A DNA stretch of 64,000 nt. Source: Robertmurraya korlensis NBRC 107688 (GTDB lineage Bacteria > Bacillota > Bacilli > Bacillales > Cytobacillaceae). Shown piece after piece: positions 26,276-34,575 of this stretch (positions within the stretch are counted from its first letter, which is position 1; every line of letters starts with the position of its first letter). The stretch covers positions 1 to 64,000 of the forward strand of contig NZ_BCVH01000003.1 of the NCBI RefSeq assembly GCF_001591645.1, written 5' to 3'. A program made the position numbers and the translations under genes. Below the pieces are notes generated by a model. It saw nothing but the letters and a program-made list of their open reading frames with translations, was not told the origin of the DNA and ran no database searches.

Positions 26276-28126
26276 TTGTTAAATCTTGAATTACCTATCC
26301 AAGGAAATTCACTAAAATCACGAGAGGATCTCATCACATCTTTATCGCAAATTCTCTCACCTTTCAAACCCTTTTATAGTAAAGGAAAAGCAAGACTTGA
26401 TTTAGGAAACACAGGTACGAGCTACTCGGGTGCCATTTCCGGGATGGAGGGTTTTTCAAGAATCCTGTGGGGACTAGTTCCCTTATTAGCTGGAGGAGAA
26501 GACTCAAACCATTGGGATGATCATTTAGAAGGAATCATCAATGGAACCAACCCGTCTCATGAGGAATACTGGGGCGAAATTACAAACTTTGATCAGCGTG
26601 CCGTAGAAATGGCTGCCTTTGGTTATGCCCTTGCTCTAATTCCTGAAAGAATTTGGGATCCCCTAAATGACCTTGAAAAAGAGAATCTATTTCAATGGCT
26701 GAATCAAATTAACCAATTTGATGTGTACGATTGTAACTGGCTGTTTTTTCCTGTGCTTGTGAATCTTGGTTTCAAGCAGGTGGGGCTTCCGTATGACCGG
26801 GAAAAACTAAAGAAAAACCTAGATCGAATCGATGATTTTTATTTAGAAGATGGCTGGTACGCAGACGGAATGGATGCCCACTGTGACTATTACGGGCCGT
26901 TTGCGATTCATTTTTATAGTTTACTTTATAGCAAGCTTATGAGAGAGGAGGACACTAAGCGTGCAGAATGCTATCGAAGCAGAGCGGAAACCTTCGCCAA
27001 GGATTTTATCTATTGGTTCTCTAACAATGGTTCCTCCCTGCCTTATGGAAGAAGCTTAACGTATCGATTTGCTCAGTCCGCTTTTTGGAGTGCCCTTATA
27101 TATGCGGACGTTGAATCCTTTTCCCTAGGAGTGATGAAGGGAATTTTGATGAGAAATCTTCGATGGTGGTTCCGTCAGCCGATTTTTGACGCTAACGGGT
27201 TACTTACTATTGGCTATCGTTATCCAAATTTAGTAATGGCAGAGAACTATAACGCACCAGGTTCTCCGTATTGGGCTTTAAAAACCTACTTGGTGTTGGC
27301 TCTACCTAAGGATCATCCTTTTTGGACAACAGAGGAAGAGCCATTACCGGCTTTAAAAGAAAAAGTGACCCAAGCTTCTCCACGGTTTATTATTCATCGG
27401 AAAGAGGAACAGGATCATGTGGTTGTGTTTAACGCAGGGTATCAGCATACAAATGACCACCCTCATACACATGCCAAGTATGAAAAGTTCGTTTACTCCA
27501 ACTTCTTTGGTTTTAGCGTGTCGAAGGGTGAGTGGGGATTAGGGCAAGGTGCGTTTGATTCGATGCTGGCTGTGAGTGAAGGGGACCATATGTATAGAGG
27601 AAAACGAACATGTGAGGAATACCGTGTAGACGATGATGTGATCTACACGAGATGGAAGCCTTGGAGAGATGTGGATATTCAAACCTGGCTTGTGACAGGT
27701 ACCCCTTGGCATATTCGTATTCATAAAATTTCTACGGGAAGGAAGCTCGATGTTGCGGATGGTGGGTTTGCCTTAGGACTAGAAAATTCCCAAACGAACG
27801 GTCAAGATACCAAAATCATTAAACAATCCAAACTTTGCGCAAGTTTTTATCCATGGGGAGCAAGCGGCATTCAAAGCCTGGATGAACATGGTCAGGCAGA
27901 GCTCATTTACGCACATGCCAATACAAATGTCATGCAAGCAAGAACCGTCATTCCTACCATCAAATCAAGCTTTCAACCTGGTACACACTGGATGCTGAAT
28001 GCGGTGTTTGGTGAGGTAGGATCTGATGGAGTGGGGAACGAATGGGAAGCTGTTCCAGAGGTTAAGGTATACGATGGAAAGATCGTAGTTGGTGAGGGAA
28101 TGGACAAGATGATCATTCCTTTTTAA
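26276..28126 (+). CDS. DUF2264 domain protein, probable glycoside hydrolase
   Basis: About 616 residues. The N-terminal alpha-toroid DUF2264 domain (RLDLGNTGTSYSGAISGMEG, GSSLPYGRSLTYRFAQ) is followed by a beta-rich C-terminus with HTNDHPHTHAKYEKF. DUF2264 proteins sit in polysaccharide loci; I recall the group as a glycoside hydrolase family (GH154) with beta-glucuronidase activity, a recollection I could not check. The AAAGGAGG at 26258-26265 is only 1 nt from the ATG at 26267 but 10 nt from this TTG, so the TTG is the likelier start. Confidence 0.82.
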   Translation: MLNLELPIQGNSLKSREDLITSLSQILSPFKPFYSKGKARLDLGNTGTSYSGAISGMEGFSRILWGLVPLLAGGEDSNHWDDHLEGIINGTNPSHEEYWGEITNFDQRAVEMAAFGYALALIPERIWDPLNDLEKENLFQWLNQINQFDVYDCNWLFFPVLVNLGFKQVGLPYDREKLKKNLDRIDDFYLEDGWYADGMDAHCDYYGPFAIHFYSLLYSKLMREEDTKRAECYRSRAETFAKDFIYWFSNNGSSLPYGRSLTYRFAQSAFWSALIYADVESFSLGVMKGILMRNLRWWFRQPIFDANGLLTIGYRYPNLVMAENYNAPGSPYWALKTYLVLALPKDHPFWTTEEEPLPALKEKVTQASPRFIIHRKEEQDHVVVFNAGYQHTNDHPHTHAKYEKFVYSNFFGFSVSKGEWGLGQGAFDSMLAVSEGDHMYRGKRTCEEYRVDDDVIYTRWKPWRDVDIQTWLVTGTPWHIRIHKISTGRKLDVADGGFALGLENSQTNGQDTKIIKQSKLCASFYPWGASGIQSLDEHGQAELIYAHANTNVMQARTVIPTIKSSFQPGTHWMLNAVFGEVGSDGVGNEWEAVPEVKVYDGKIVVGEGMDKMIIPF

Positions 28127-28190
28127 CTCTTATAGTCAAATAGCTGTCATAATTGACAACGGATCAGTTTTAATAAGAGCATCAATTATT

Positions 28191-28227
28191 GAAGTCCAAT
28201 TCGGGAGTAAATTGGACTTCTTTTTTT
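28191..28227 (+). terminator. Terminator of the glycan locus
   Basis: GAAGTCCAATT and AATTGGACTTC with a 7-8-nt loop, followed by seven Ts. Confidence 0.85.
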
Positions 28228-28369
28228 GTGAAAAATTAAACCCAAGTTTTTCACTTAACTGTTGTGGAAGGTTAAAAGATTTATTTGGGGGGAACATTAA
28301 GGGGAATGCAATAAAAGTTTAGCATTATGACACTACCTACTTCCGCAAGTTTAAGAAAGGATGATCATT

Positions 28370-28756
28370 TTGGATTTCCATTATACGGTAGAGACTGGTA
28401 AAACAATAGAGGAGAGCATAGAGTCTTTGGAAACAAGTTTAAAGCAGGAATCTTTTGGAGTGCTTTGGACATTTAATATCAAGGAAAAGCTAGAAGAAAA
28501 GGGTTTTAGTTTAGACGAACCATTCTTTGTTTTGGAAGTGTGCAACCCTGAGGAAGCGGAACGCGTTATTAAAGAAAATAAATTGGTTGGATATTTTCTC
28601 CCTTGTAAAATAGTTGTTTATAAGGACAATGGAACAACCAAAATAGGATTGCCAAAACCTTCAGCGCTTATCAATATGCTTGATAATAATGAATTAAAAG
28701 AGATGGCAAAAGATATAGAAAAGCGACTGATCGATTGTATCGAAAAGGCATTATGA
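28370..28756 (+). CDS. DUF302 domain protein
   Basis: About 128 residues. The full DUF302 signature is present (FFVLEVCNPEEAERVI, GYFLPCKIVVYKDNG, then IGLPKPSALI). The TTG at 28370 has AAGAAAGG at an ideal distance, whereas the ATG at 28361 abuts it directly. The family is small, cytosolic and of unknown function; the Cys in LPCK is conserved and may bind metal. A TauE-like relic lies downstream. Confidence 0.82.
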   Translation: MDFHYTVETGKTIEESIESLETSLKQESFGVLWTFNIKEKLEEKGFSLDEPFFVLEVCNPEEAERVIKENKLVGYFLPCKIVVYKDNGTTKIGLPKPSALINMLDNNELKEMAKDIEKRLIDCIEKAL

Positions 28757-28969
28757 TGGAGAAGGGAATATAGAGTCGAACTGGTACAGGTTGATCGACA
28801 TGGATTCATTTGCGTTTGCCAATCAGAAAATGGTTCATTCAGAGTAAAAATATAGACAAAATCAGGTGGTCATGAGTTAATCAAGCACGAAGAAGAAAAT
28901 GATGTTTGAAATTTTGGATTAAAACAGGATGAGACAAAGGGGACCAGTTTGGGTTCTCTTTTTTTAAAG

Positions 28970-29059
28970 GTAAATACAAAGATCCTTCAAGTAGTCCTGG
29001 CTTTATTTATTCTAGCAACAGCCATAAAAATTTGGTTGGATAAAAGTCATTTCGAATAA
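28970..29059 (+). pseudogene. C-terminal relic resembling a TauE/SafE (TSUP) permease
   Basis: An open stretch without a start codon ends at TAA 29057-29059. It reads VNTKILQVVLALFILATAIK, then IWLDKSHFE. The pattern, a short loop followed by one final hydrophobic helix, resembles the C-terminal helix of sulfite-exporter/TSUP permeases. The upstream frame contains no transporter sequence, so only the tail survives. The assignment is tentative. Confidence 0.35.
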
Positions 29060-29166
29060 TAAAGAAAAGGGTAATGGGATTTTATGTTAAAATATAGTTA
29101 ACGATTATTGAAGAAGAGCAATCTTATTTTCTGAAATAGATGTACTATGGAGGTTTACTCATTTAG

Positions 29167-29340
29167 ATTATCACTTTTAGCATTTCTATATCCCTATTCG
29201 GGATAGCACTTATTCTAACAGGTGCCTCAATATTTGGACTTGTGGTTTCATTTGTCGGTTTAGTAGTTTCCTTCGTTTCTTGTCTAATAAAGCTAGGTGA
29301 AAATACAGTAGATAATTTAGTGAAAAAGGTAAATGAATAA
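29167..29340 (+). pseudogene. Small membrane protein frame lacking a standard start codon
   Basis: A 57-codon frame follows a TAG at 29164-29166 and ends at 29340. It has a hydrophobic core of about 38 residues and a charged tail (KLGENTVDNLVKKVNE), typical of a real small membrane protein. GGAGGT (29149-29154) lies upstream, but no ATG, GTG or TTG follows it in frame at a usable position. Initiation at ATT, or a mutated start, would be needed. Confidence 0.4.
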
Positions 29341-29410
29341 AACGCATTTGCTATACCGGGAGGGAATGGTAGCAGTACAAGAATAATTTAATATAACGGA
29401 GGTGCTCTTT

Positions 29411-29929
29411 ATGAATGATAAAAGTAATAATATAGCACAGGCCTTATTTATCATTGGAATTTTATCTATTATTGGTGGAGTCATTTCTGGGTTATATTAT
29501 GGTACAAGTGTAGAATACTATCCTCTGGGAAACTTTCAAGGAGTTCTCAGTTGGACAGTTTTACTGAGCGGAGTAGTTTCAGGGATCGTGTTTCTAGGTT
29601 TTTCAGAGTTGATTAAACTATTACAAGGCATCTATAACCTTCAGAAAAACAAGCAAAACGAAATGGATCTTCCCGGCAGTAAGGAAGAAGCAACCTTATT
29701 AAAAGAGCCTGTAATACATGATACAAGGGATTTTAGAGTTGTTCCAGATAAAGTGCGTAGGGATATTGAGGGATTTTATAAAAATGAACAAGTTGATAAG
29801 ATAGTAGCTACGAGATTAGAAGATTATTATATAGTTACCCTAAAGGGTAAAGAGGTTGTTATAGAAATGGGAGGCTTTAAGCCTACTCCCCTATCAGATC
29901 AGAAAGCTAGAGGATTGGGTTTGCTATAG
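29411..29929 (+). CDS. Two-TM membrane protein, unknown function
   Basis: About 172 residues. Two hydrophobic helices (about 9-30 and 45-68) are followed by a soluble cytosolic domain. That domain has a VRRDIEGFYKNEQVDKIVATR helix and a YYIVTLKGKEVVIEMGGF beta hairpin. The ATG at 29411 is 7 nt after GGAGGTG. No family recognised. Confidence 0.65.
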   Translation: MNDKSNNIAQALFIIGILSIIGGVISGLYYGTSVEYYPLGNFQGVLSWTVLLSGVVSGIVFLGFSELIKLLQGIYNLQKNKQNEMDLPGSKEEATLLKEPVIHDTRDFRVVPDKVRRDIEGFYKNEQVDKIVATRLEDYYIVTLKGKEVVIEMGGFKPTPLSDQKARGLGLL

Positions 29930-29975
29930 TGGAGTAGAAAACCCAGAATCCTGGCACAAAATTACACTTTACTTA

Positions 29976-30006
29976 ATGGGCAATGCTTAATCAGGCATTG
30001 CTTTTT
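29976..30006 (+). terminator. Terminator
   Basis: GCAATGC and GCATTGC arms followed by TTTTT. Confidence 0.65.
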
Positions 30007-30136
30007 CAATTAAGTTGTTCCTGGAGTGTTTAGGATTCAGTTTCGACCTCATAAATAAGGCTTTATGTACCTAGCTACAGGGATATTGAATTCAATGAAA
30101 CAGGGAATGTTAGTTGAGGTCGAGTGATATTATCAA

Positions 30137-30165
30137 TTGACCTTTAAAGAAAATTATCATAGAAT
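30137..30165 (+). promoter_or_regulatory. Sigma-A promoter of the LTA synthase gene
   Basis: TTGACC, a 17-bp spacer and TAGAAT, about 50 bp before the start codon. Confidence 0.55.
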
Positions 30166-30213
30166 GACCTCTTACAGGTGGCAAATGTAATTTACTATTG
30201 TTGAGGTGGAAAA

Positions 30214-32184
30214 ATGAAGAAGATTATCTATTCAAGAATGAGCTTCTTCGTGATAGCTGTCGTTCTTTTTTGGATCAAAACGTATAGTTTTTATAAACTA
30301 GAGTTTTCGTTGGGTGTGAAAGGGACCGTACAGGAGTTCCTTCTGTTCTTTAATCCTCTTAGTTCAGGAATTCTCATTCTAGGGCTGGGGTTATTTACAA
30401 AAGGGAGAAGATCAGGACGAGCTATTATTTATTTAAGCACGTTGTTATTTCTCATCCAGTATGCAAATGTCGTATATTACCGTTTTAATAGTGACTTTAT
30501 GACTTTAGCTACTCTTACGCAGACAAGTAACTTTGGAACCAGTCTAGGGGGTAGTATTCTAGACTTAATGGAACCCTACGATCTTTTGTATATCATCGAC
30601 ATCCTTTTTCTTCTATTCCTTTATAGTAAGGTAAAAGGGAAGTGGACAACAGATCGACTTAAGTTACGTATACCAATAGCCGTCTTGGTAACAGGTATAT
30701 TAGCTTTCAGTCTTAATCTCCATTTAGCTGAAAAGGACCGGCCACAACTACTGAAGCGTACCTTTGACCGAAATTATTTGGTGAAATATCTAGGAACCTA
30801 TAATTTTATTGTCTATGATGCGGTTGTGAGTCTTCAAAACTCTTCGCAGCGAGTCATGGCTGACAGCAGCGCTATTGTAGAAGTTGAAAATTATGCAAAA
30901 GCGAAATATGCAGAGTCGAACCCCGAGATTTTTGGTGTGGGACAGGGAAAGAATATTATCAAAATCCATCTAGAATCATTTCAGTCATTCCTCATAGACT
31001 TTGAGTTAAACGGACAAGAAGTAACCCCGTTTCTAAATTCACTCGTCCATGATGAGACTCAAGATTTTACTTACTTTGATAATTTCTTTCACCAGACAGA
31101 ACAAGGAAAAACAGCCGATGCAGAACTAATTATGGATACCTCCCTCTATGGACTTTCACAAGGTTCCGCTTTTGTCACGAAGGCGAATAATACATTTCAG
31201 GCATTACCGGCTATTATCGGGCAACAACAGGGATACACAAGTGCAGTATTTCACGGAGATGGCAAATCCTTCTGGAATCGGGATAAAATCTATAAAAGAC
31301 TAGGAATTGATCAATTTTATTACGACCTTTACTACAATATGAACGAGGATAATGTGATCAATTATGGGTTAAAGGACAAGCCTTTCTTCGAGGAATCAAT
31401 CCCTCTATTAAAAGAATTAAAACAACCATTTTATGCACATATGATTACGTTAACGAATCATCATCCATTCGTTCTTGGTGAAGGAGAAGCAACGCTCGTA
31501 CCTTCACAAACAGGTGATAGCACAGTGGATGGGTATTTTCAGACGGCTCGCTATCTAGACGAAGCGTTAGCAAAGTTCTTTGTGGATTTAAAAGAAGCAG
31601 GACTATATGATAACTCTATTATTATGATTTACGGTGACCACTATGGAATCTCTAAGAATCATAATCGAGCCATGCAAGAAATACTAGGTGAAGAGATCAC
31701 CGTGTTGAAAAACTCAGAACTTCAACGAGTGCCATTTATGATTCATATACCAGGCGTTGAAGGTCAAGGTACAAACCACGAATATGCCGGAATGATTGAT
31801 GTGGTACCAACTCTTCTTCATGTGTTAGGTATTGATGCAAAAGATTATCTTTTATTCGGGACAGATATGTTCTCAGACCATCATAGAGACTTTGTTCCAT
31901 TCCGAAATGGGGATTTTGTAACAAGGGAGTATAGTTACATTAAAGGTGATTACTACGATAATACAACGAAGGAAGTCATTTATGAACCCTCGGAAGAAAT
32001 GCTGAAGATGAAGGATACGGTATTACAAGAGCTAAGCTATTCTGACAAACTATTAAATGGCGATCTTCTGCGCTTCTACACACCTAATGAAAAATGGGTG
32101 CCCGTAAACCCGAGTAAGTATTTATACGGCAAGAAGCAAGCCAGCAATGCAGAAGTAAATGGAAAAGCAGAGAAAGAAAAATAG
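30214..32184 (+). CDS. Lipoteichoic acid synthase family protein (LtaS-like)
   Basis: 656 residues. Five membrane helices occupy the first 170 residues, followed by an extracellular sulfatase-fold domain. The catalytic Thr is in EQGKTADAE (Thr300). Metal-binding HLESFQ (Glu254) and YGDHYG are intact, as is the substrate-site YGLSQGSAF. It should polymerise glycerol phosphate from phosphatidylglycerol or act as a primase. Bacillus carries several paralogues (LtaS, YfnI, YqgS, YvgJ) and which one this is cannot be read directly. RBS is TTGAGGTGG. Confidence 0.92.
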   Translation: MKKIIYSRMSFFVIAVVLFWIKTYSFYKLEFSLGVKGTVQEFLLFFNPLSSGILILGLGLFTKGRRSGRAIIYLSTLLFLIQYANVVYYRFNSDFMTLATLTQTSNFGTSLGGSILDLMEPYDLLYIIDILFLLFLYSKVKGKWTTDRLKLRIPIAVLVTGILAFSLNLHLAEKDRPQLLKRTFDRNYLVKYLGTYNFIVYDAVVSLQNSSQRVMADSSAIVEVENYAKAKYAESNPEIFGVGQGKNIIKIHLESFQSFLIDFELNGQEVTPFLNSLVHDETQDFTYFDNFFHQTEQGKTADAELIMDTSLYGLSQGSAFVTKANNTFQALPAIIGQQQGYTSAVFHGDGKSFWNRDKIYKRLGIDQFYYDLYYNMNEDNVINYGLKDKPFFEESIPLLKELKQPFYAHMITLTNHHPFVLGEGEATLVPSQTGDSTVDGYFQTARYLDEALAKFFVDLKEAGLYDNSIIMIYGDHYGISKNHNRAMQEILGEEITVLKNSELQRVPFMIHIPGVEGQGTNHEYAGMIDVVPTLLHVLGIDAKDYLLFGTDMFSDHHRDFVPFRNGDFVTREYSYIKGDYYDNTTKEVIYEPSEEMLKMKDTVLQELSYSDKLLNGDLLRFYTPNEKWVPVNPSKYLYGKKQASNAEVNGKAEKEK

Positions 32185-32197
32185 AATAGTCGCAGGA

Positions 32198-32229
32198 GGC
32201 ATTAATCATTATTGGTTAATGCCTTTTTT
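32198..32229 (+). terminator. Terminator
   Basis: GGCATTAA and TTAATGCC arms followed by TTTTTT, directly after the LtaS-like gene. Confidence 0.8.
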
Positions 32230-32335
32230 GTTTTGAATCGAAGAGGAAAGGTTGGTTTCAGGAGGTTTGCTTTTAAGATAGACTAGGAACGTATTAATTA
32301 AGCTTGATGGATATCATGTTTTTTTAGTTTACGCA

Positions 32336-32461
32336 TTCTACTGATTATTGGAAATCACATGTCCTAAATGCTCATTTAGTTCACCTATCCTACTAGTTTT
32401 TGGGAATCATGTGTCCTAAATGCCAACTTAGTTCACTCATTTCCACTAGTATCTAGATATC
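32336..32461. repeat. 53-bp imperfect tandem repeat, about 2.4 copies
   Basis: Copies begin near 32336, 32389 and 32442. Each starts with a CTACTAGT-like word and the first two share TGTCCTAAATGC and TTAGTTCAC at the same offsets. The third copy is truncated at the promoter palindrome. The gap 32230-32466 holds no gene. Confidence 0.6.
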
Positions 32462-32466
32462 GCCTC

Positions 32467-32501
32467 TATCGTTGACAAATTGTCAACGATAAATGTAATA
32501 T
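32467..32501 (+). promoter_or_regulatory. Promoter overlapped by a 25-bp palindrome
   Basis: Bases 32467-32491 form a perfect palindrome around A32479 with the core CGTTGACA-AAT-TGTCAACG. The left arm supplies the -35 box TTGACA (32472-32477). TAATAT (32496-32501) lies 18 bp downstream as the -10 box. The same arrangement recurs at 33831-33862, so both are probably bound by the XRE regulator encoded at 33910. Confidence 0.7.
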
Positions 32502-32576
32502 TGATAGAGTTTCTCCCCTCTAAGTGGGTGGAAGAGTGATTACAGTTCTCATAGGGAACATAAAAAAGGAGAACGA

Positions 32577-33748
32577 ATGATGGAAATGACATATTTAAAG
32601 AGATTAGATAAGTCGGTATTGTTTATTATTGGCACATTCAGTATCCTGAGTCTCCTTTTTATTTACAGTAGCCAGGGAATTGGTCAGTATGGGGAGCAGA
32701 ATTTTGCTCTTAAACAGGGAGTCAGCTATTTACTGGGATTTATCATTTTACTAGTGGTTGCCTATTTAGATTCAGATCAATTTGAAAGAATCGCTTGGCC
32801 TTTATATCTTATAGGTCTTACGACTATTGTTTTATTGCCTCTTATGCCGTCTAGTATGGCTCCGTCCATTTTGGGGGCAAAAAGGTGGTATAGCTTTCCC
32901 TTCATTGGTTCTATACAGCCATCCGAGTTTTTTAGAATTGCTTTGCTTTTGTTGGTCTCCCAGCTAGCCCATAGACATAATTTATTCTATCTACATGGAC
33001 CATCTGGACAGATTTTCTTCTAATTGGTAAGGTCCTTTTGGTTACAATCATCCCTTCGTTATTTGTTTACCAACAGCCTGATACTGGCATGGTGGTACTT
33101 TATTTAGCAGGAAGCACAACCGTTCTTTTTTTATCCGGCTTACATAAGAAAATCCTTGCGGCAGCTGCTGCCGTTCCTACGGTGGCCATTGCCATTTTCA
33201 TATATGTCTATTTTCTGCATCCTCATGTCTTCTATGATCAGCTGATACCTATATTGAAACCCCATCAGCAGGAGAGAATACTGGGCTGGCTTTCACCAAA
33301 TGAATATGCCGATCATGCCTATCAAACGAAAAAAGCGATGTTAGCTGTTGGTAGCGGAGAGTTAAAGGGAAATGGGATTGGAAATGGAACGGTCTATATC
33401 CCTGAGAAGCATACGGATTTTATCTTTGCCACCATTGCGGAAGAGGGAGGTTTTATGGTTGCTTCGCTTGTCATTAGTTTATTTTTCCTCTTGTTATATC
33501 GTATGGCTGTTATCGGAGATAAGGCAGAGTCTCCATTTGGTCAATATGTATGCTTTGGGTTATTAATGATGTATGGCCTCCAAATTTTCCAAAATATCGG
33601 AATGACAGTAGGTCTCATGCCAGTAAAGGGAATTTCTCTCCCTTTATTATCGTATGGAGGAAGTTCTTTGCTCTCCAATATGATTTTCTTGGGAATCATA
33701 TTATCCATACGTAAGCCATACCAAAAGTACATGTTTCAGGCAAAATAA
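32577..33748 (+). pseudogene. SEDS (RodA/FtsW-like) glycosyltransferase gene with a frameshift
   Basis: Two adjacent frames encode one SEDS protein. The first (32577-33023) ends after the LAHRHN region. The second gives IWTDFLLIGK, QQPDTGMVVLYLAG and the catalytic loop IPEKHTDFIFATIAEEGG with the essential Asp. The frames differ by one base somewhere between about 32976 and 33004. Together they would give about 390 residues and ten helices. SEDS proteins polymerise lipid II glycan strands. A real mutation would inactivate it; a sequencing error would leave an intact gene. RBS is AAAAGGAG. Confidence 0.8.
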
Positions 33749-33830
33749 AGAATTATAAAAATAAGTACTAGTGTCGTCCTATGTAATAGTTATCTAGGAT
33801 GTGTCGAGTCGTTGTCGTTCTGTGTAAATC

Positions 33831-33862
33831 CGTTGACATTATGTCAACGATTCAGTTATAGT
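33831..33862 (+). promoter_or_regulatory. Promoter with the second CGTTGACA palindrome
   Basis: CGTTGACATTATGTCAACG (33831-33849) is a perfect palindrome. TTGACA is at 33833-33838 and TATAGT (33857-33862) follows after 18 bp. The layout is identical to 32467-32501 and points to autoregulation of the XRE gene. Confidence 0.7.
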
Positions 33863-33909
33863 CAATTAGACAAATTTAACTTGTTTTAGATGTTGTAAGT
33901 TAGGAGGTA

Positions 33910-34554
33910 ATGGTCATAGAGACAGAACTTGGTTTGCTTATAGAAAAATCACTGAGGAAACAATCAATATCACTAAGACGACTTAGTGAGCTGACGAATA
34001 TTGATAAAGGAACACTTTCAAGAATTAAAAATGGCAAAAGGAAGGCTACACCCAATCATCTACAAATCCTTTCAGAATGTCTTACCATTCCTTTACATGA
34101 ATTGTACTCGGCTGCAGGATACCCGCTTGGACTCGAAAAAGGGAATCAGATATCAGAGCTTCAATTATCTATCGATAGCATTCAGTACATGCTTTCCATA
34201 TCTGAACATGAGAACAAACAATTTAGTGTTGAGCAGGTTGAAAAGCAGCTGGAAGAATTGAATCATTATTCTCAAACACCGGAAGGTAAAAATAAGATAA
34301 TCAAAAACTTTAAGAATAAGATTGATAGGATCGGTAGTGTGGGACCATTTATCAATGAGTTAAGTGGAATGTTCAAAAGGTTCCTTACGGGTAAAGGTAC
34401 AGCAGCTGAACTGGCAATTATCGGTGGTGTGTTAATGTATTTTATTATTCCAGTTGATGTCTTGCCTGATTACTTATTTGCGATAGGATATTTAGATGAT
34501 GCAATTTCATTAAAGATTGTTTCTAGGTCATTGTTACCTAAGACAGTAGGATAA
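33910..34554 (+). CDS. XRE-type regulator with C-terminal DUF1232
   Basis: 214 residues. The N-terminal helix-turn-helix (SLRRLSELTNIDKGTLSRIK, about residues 20-39) is of the SinR/XRE class. A coiled helical linker follows. The C-terminal 70 residues carry a DUF1232 motif (ELAIIGGVLMYFIIPVDVLP, then DYLFAIGYLDDAI), a hydrophobic hairpin that may touch the membrane. The AGGAGG lies only 2 nt before the annotated ATG, so the true start may be slightly different. It probably represses its own operon and the SEDS gene upstream. Confidence 0.8.
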   Translation: MVIETELGLLIEKSLRKQSISLRRLSELTNIDKGTLSRIKNGKRKATPNHLQILSECLTIPLHELYSAAGYPLGLEKGNQISELQLSIDSIQYMLSISEHENKQFSVEQVEKQLEELNHYSQTPEGKNKIIKNFKNKIDRIGSVGPFINELSGMFKRFLTGKGTAAELAIIGGVLMYFIIPVDVLPDYLFAIGYLDDAISLKIVSRSLLPKTVG

Positions 34555-34575
34555 AGGAATTCAAGAGGTGTTACT

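Noticed and set aside
32336-32461. Possible CRISPR array
   Set aside because: Units are contiguous imperfect 53-bp tandem copies without unique spacers, and no cas genes are nearby.
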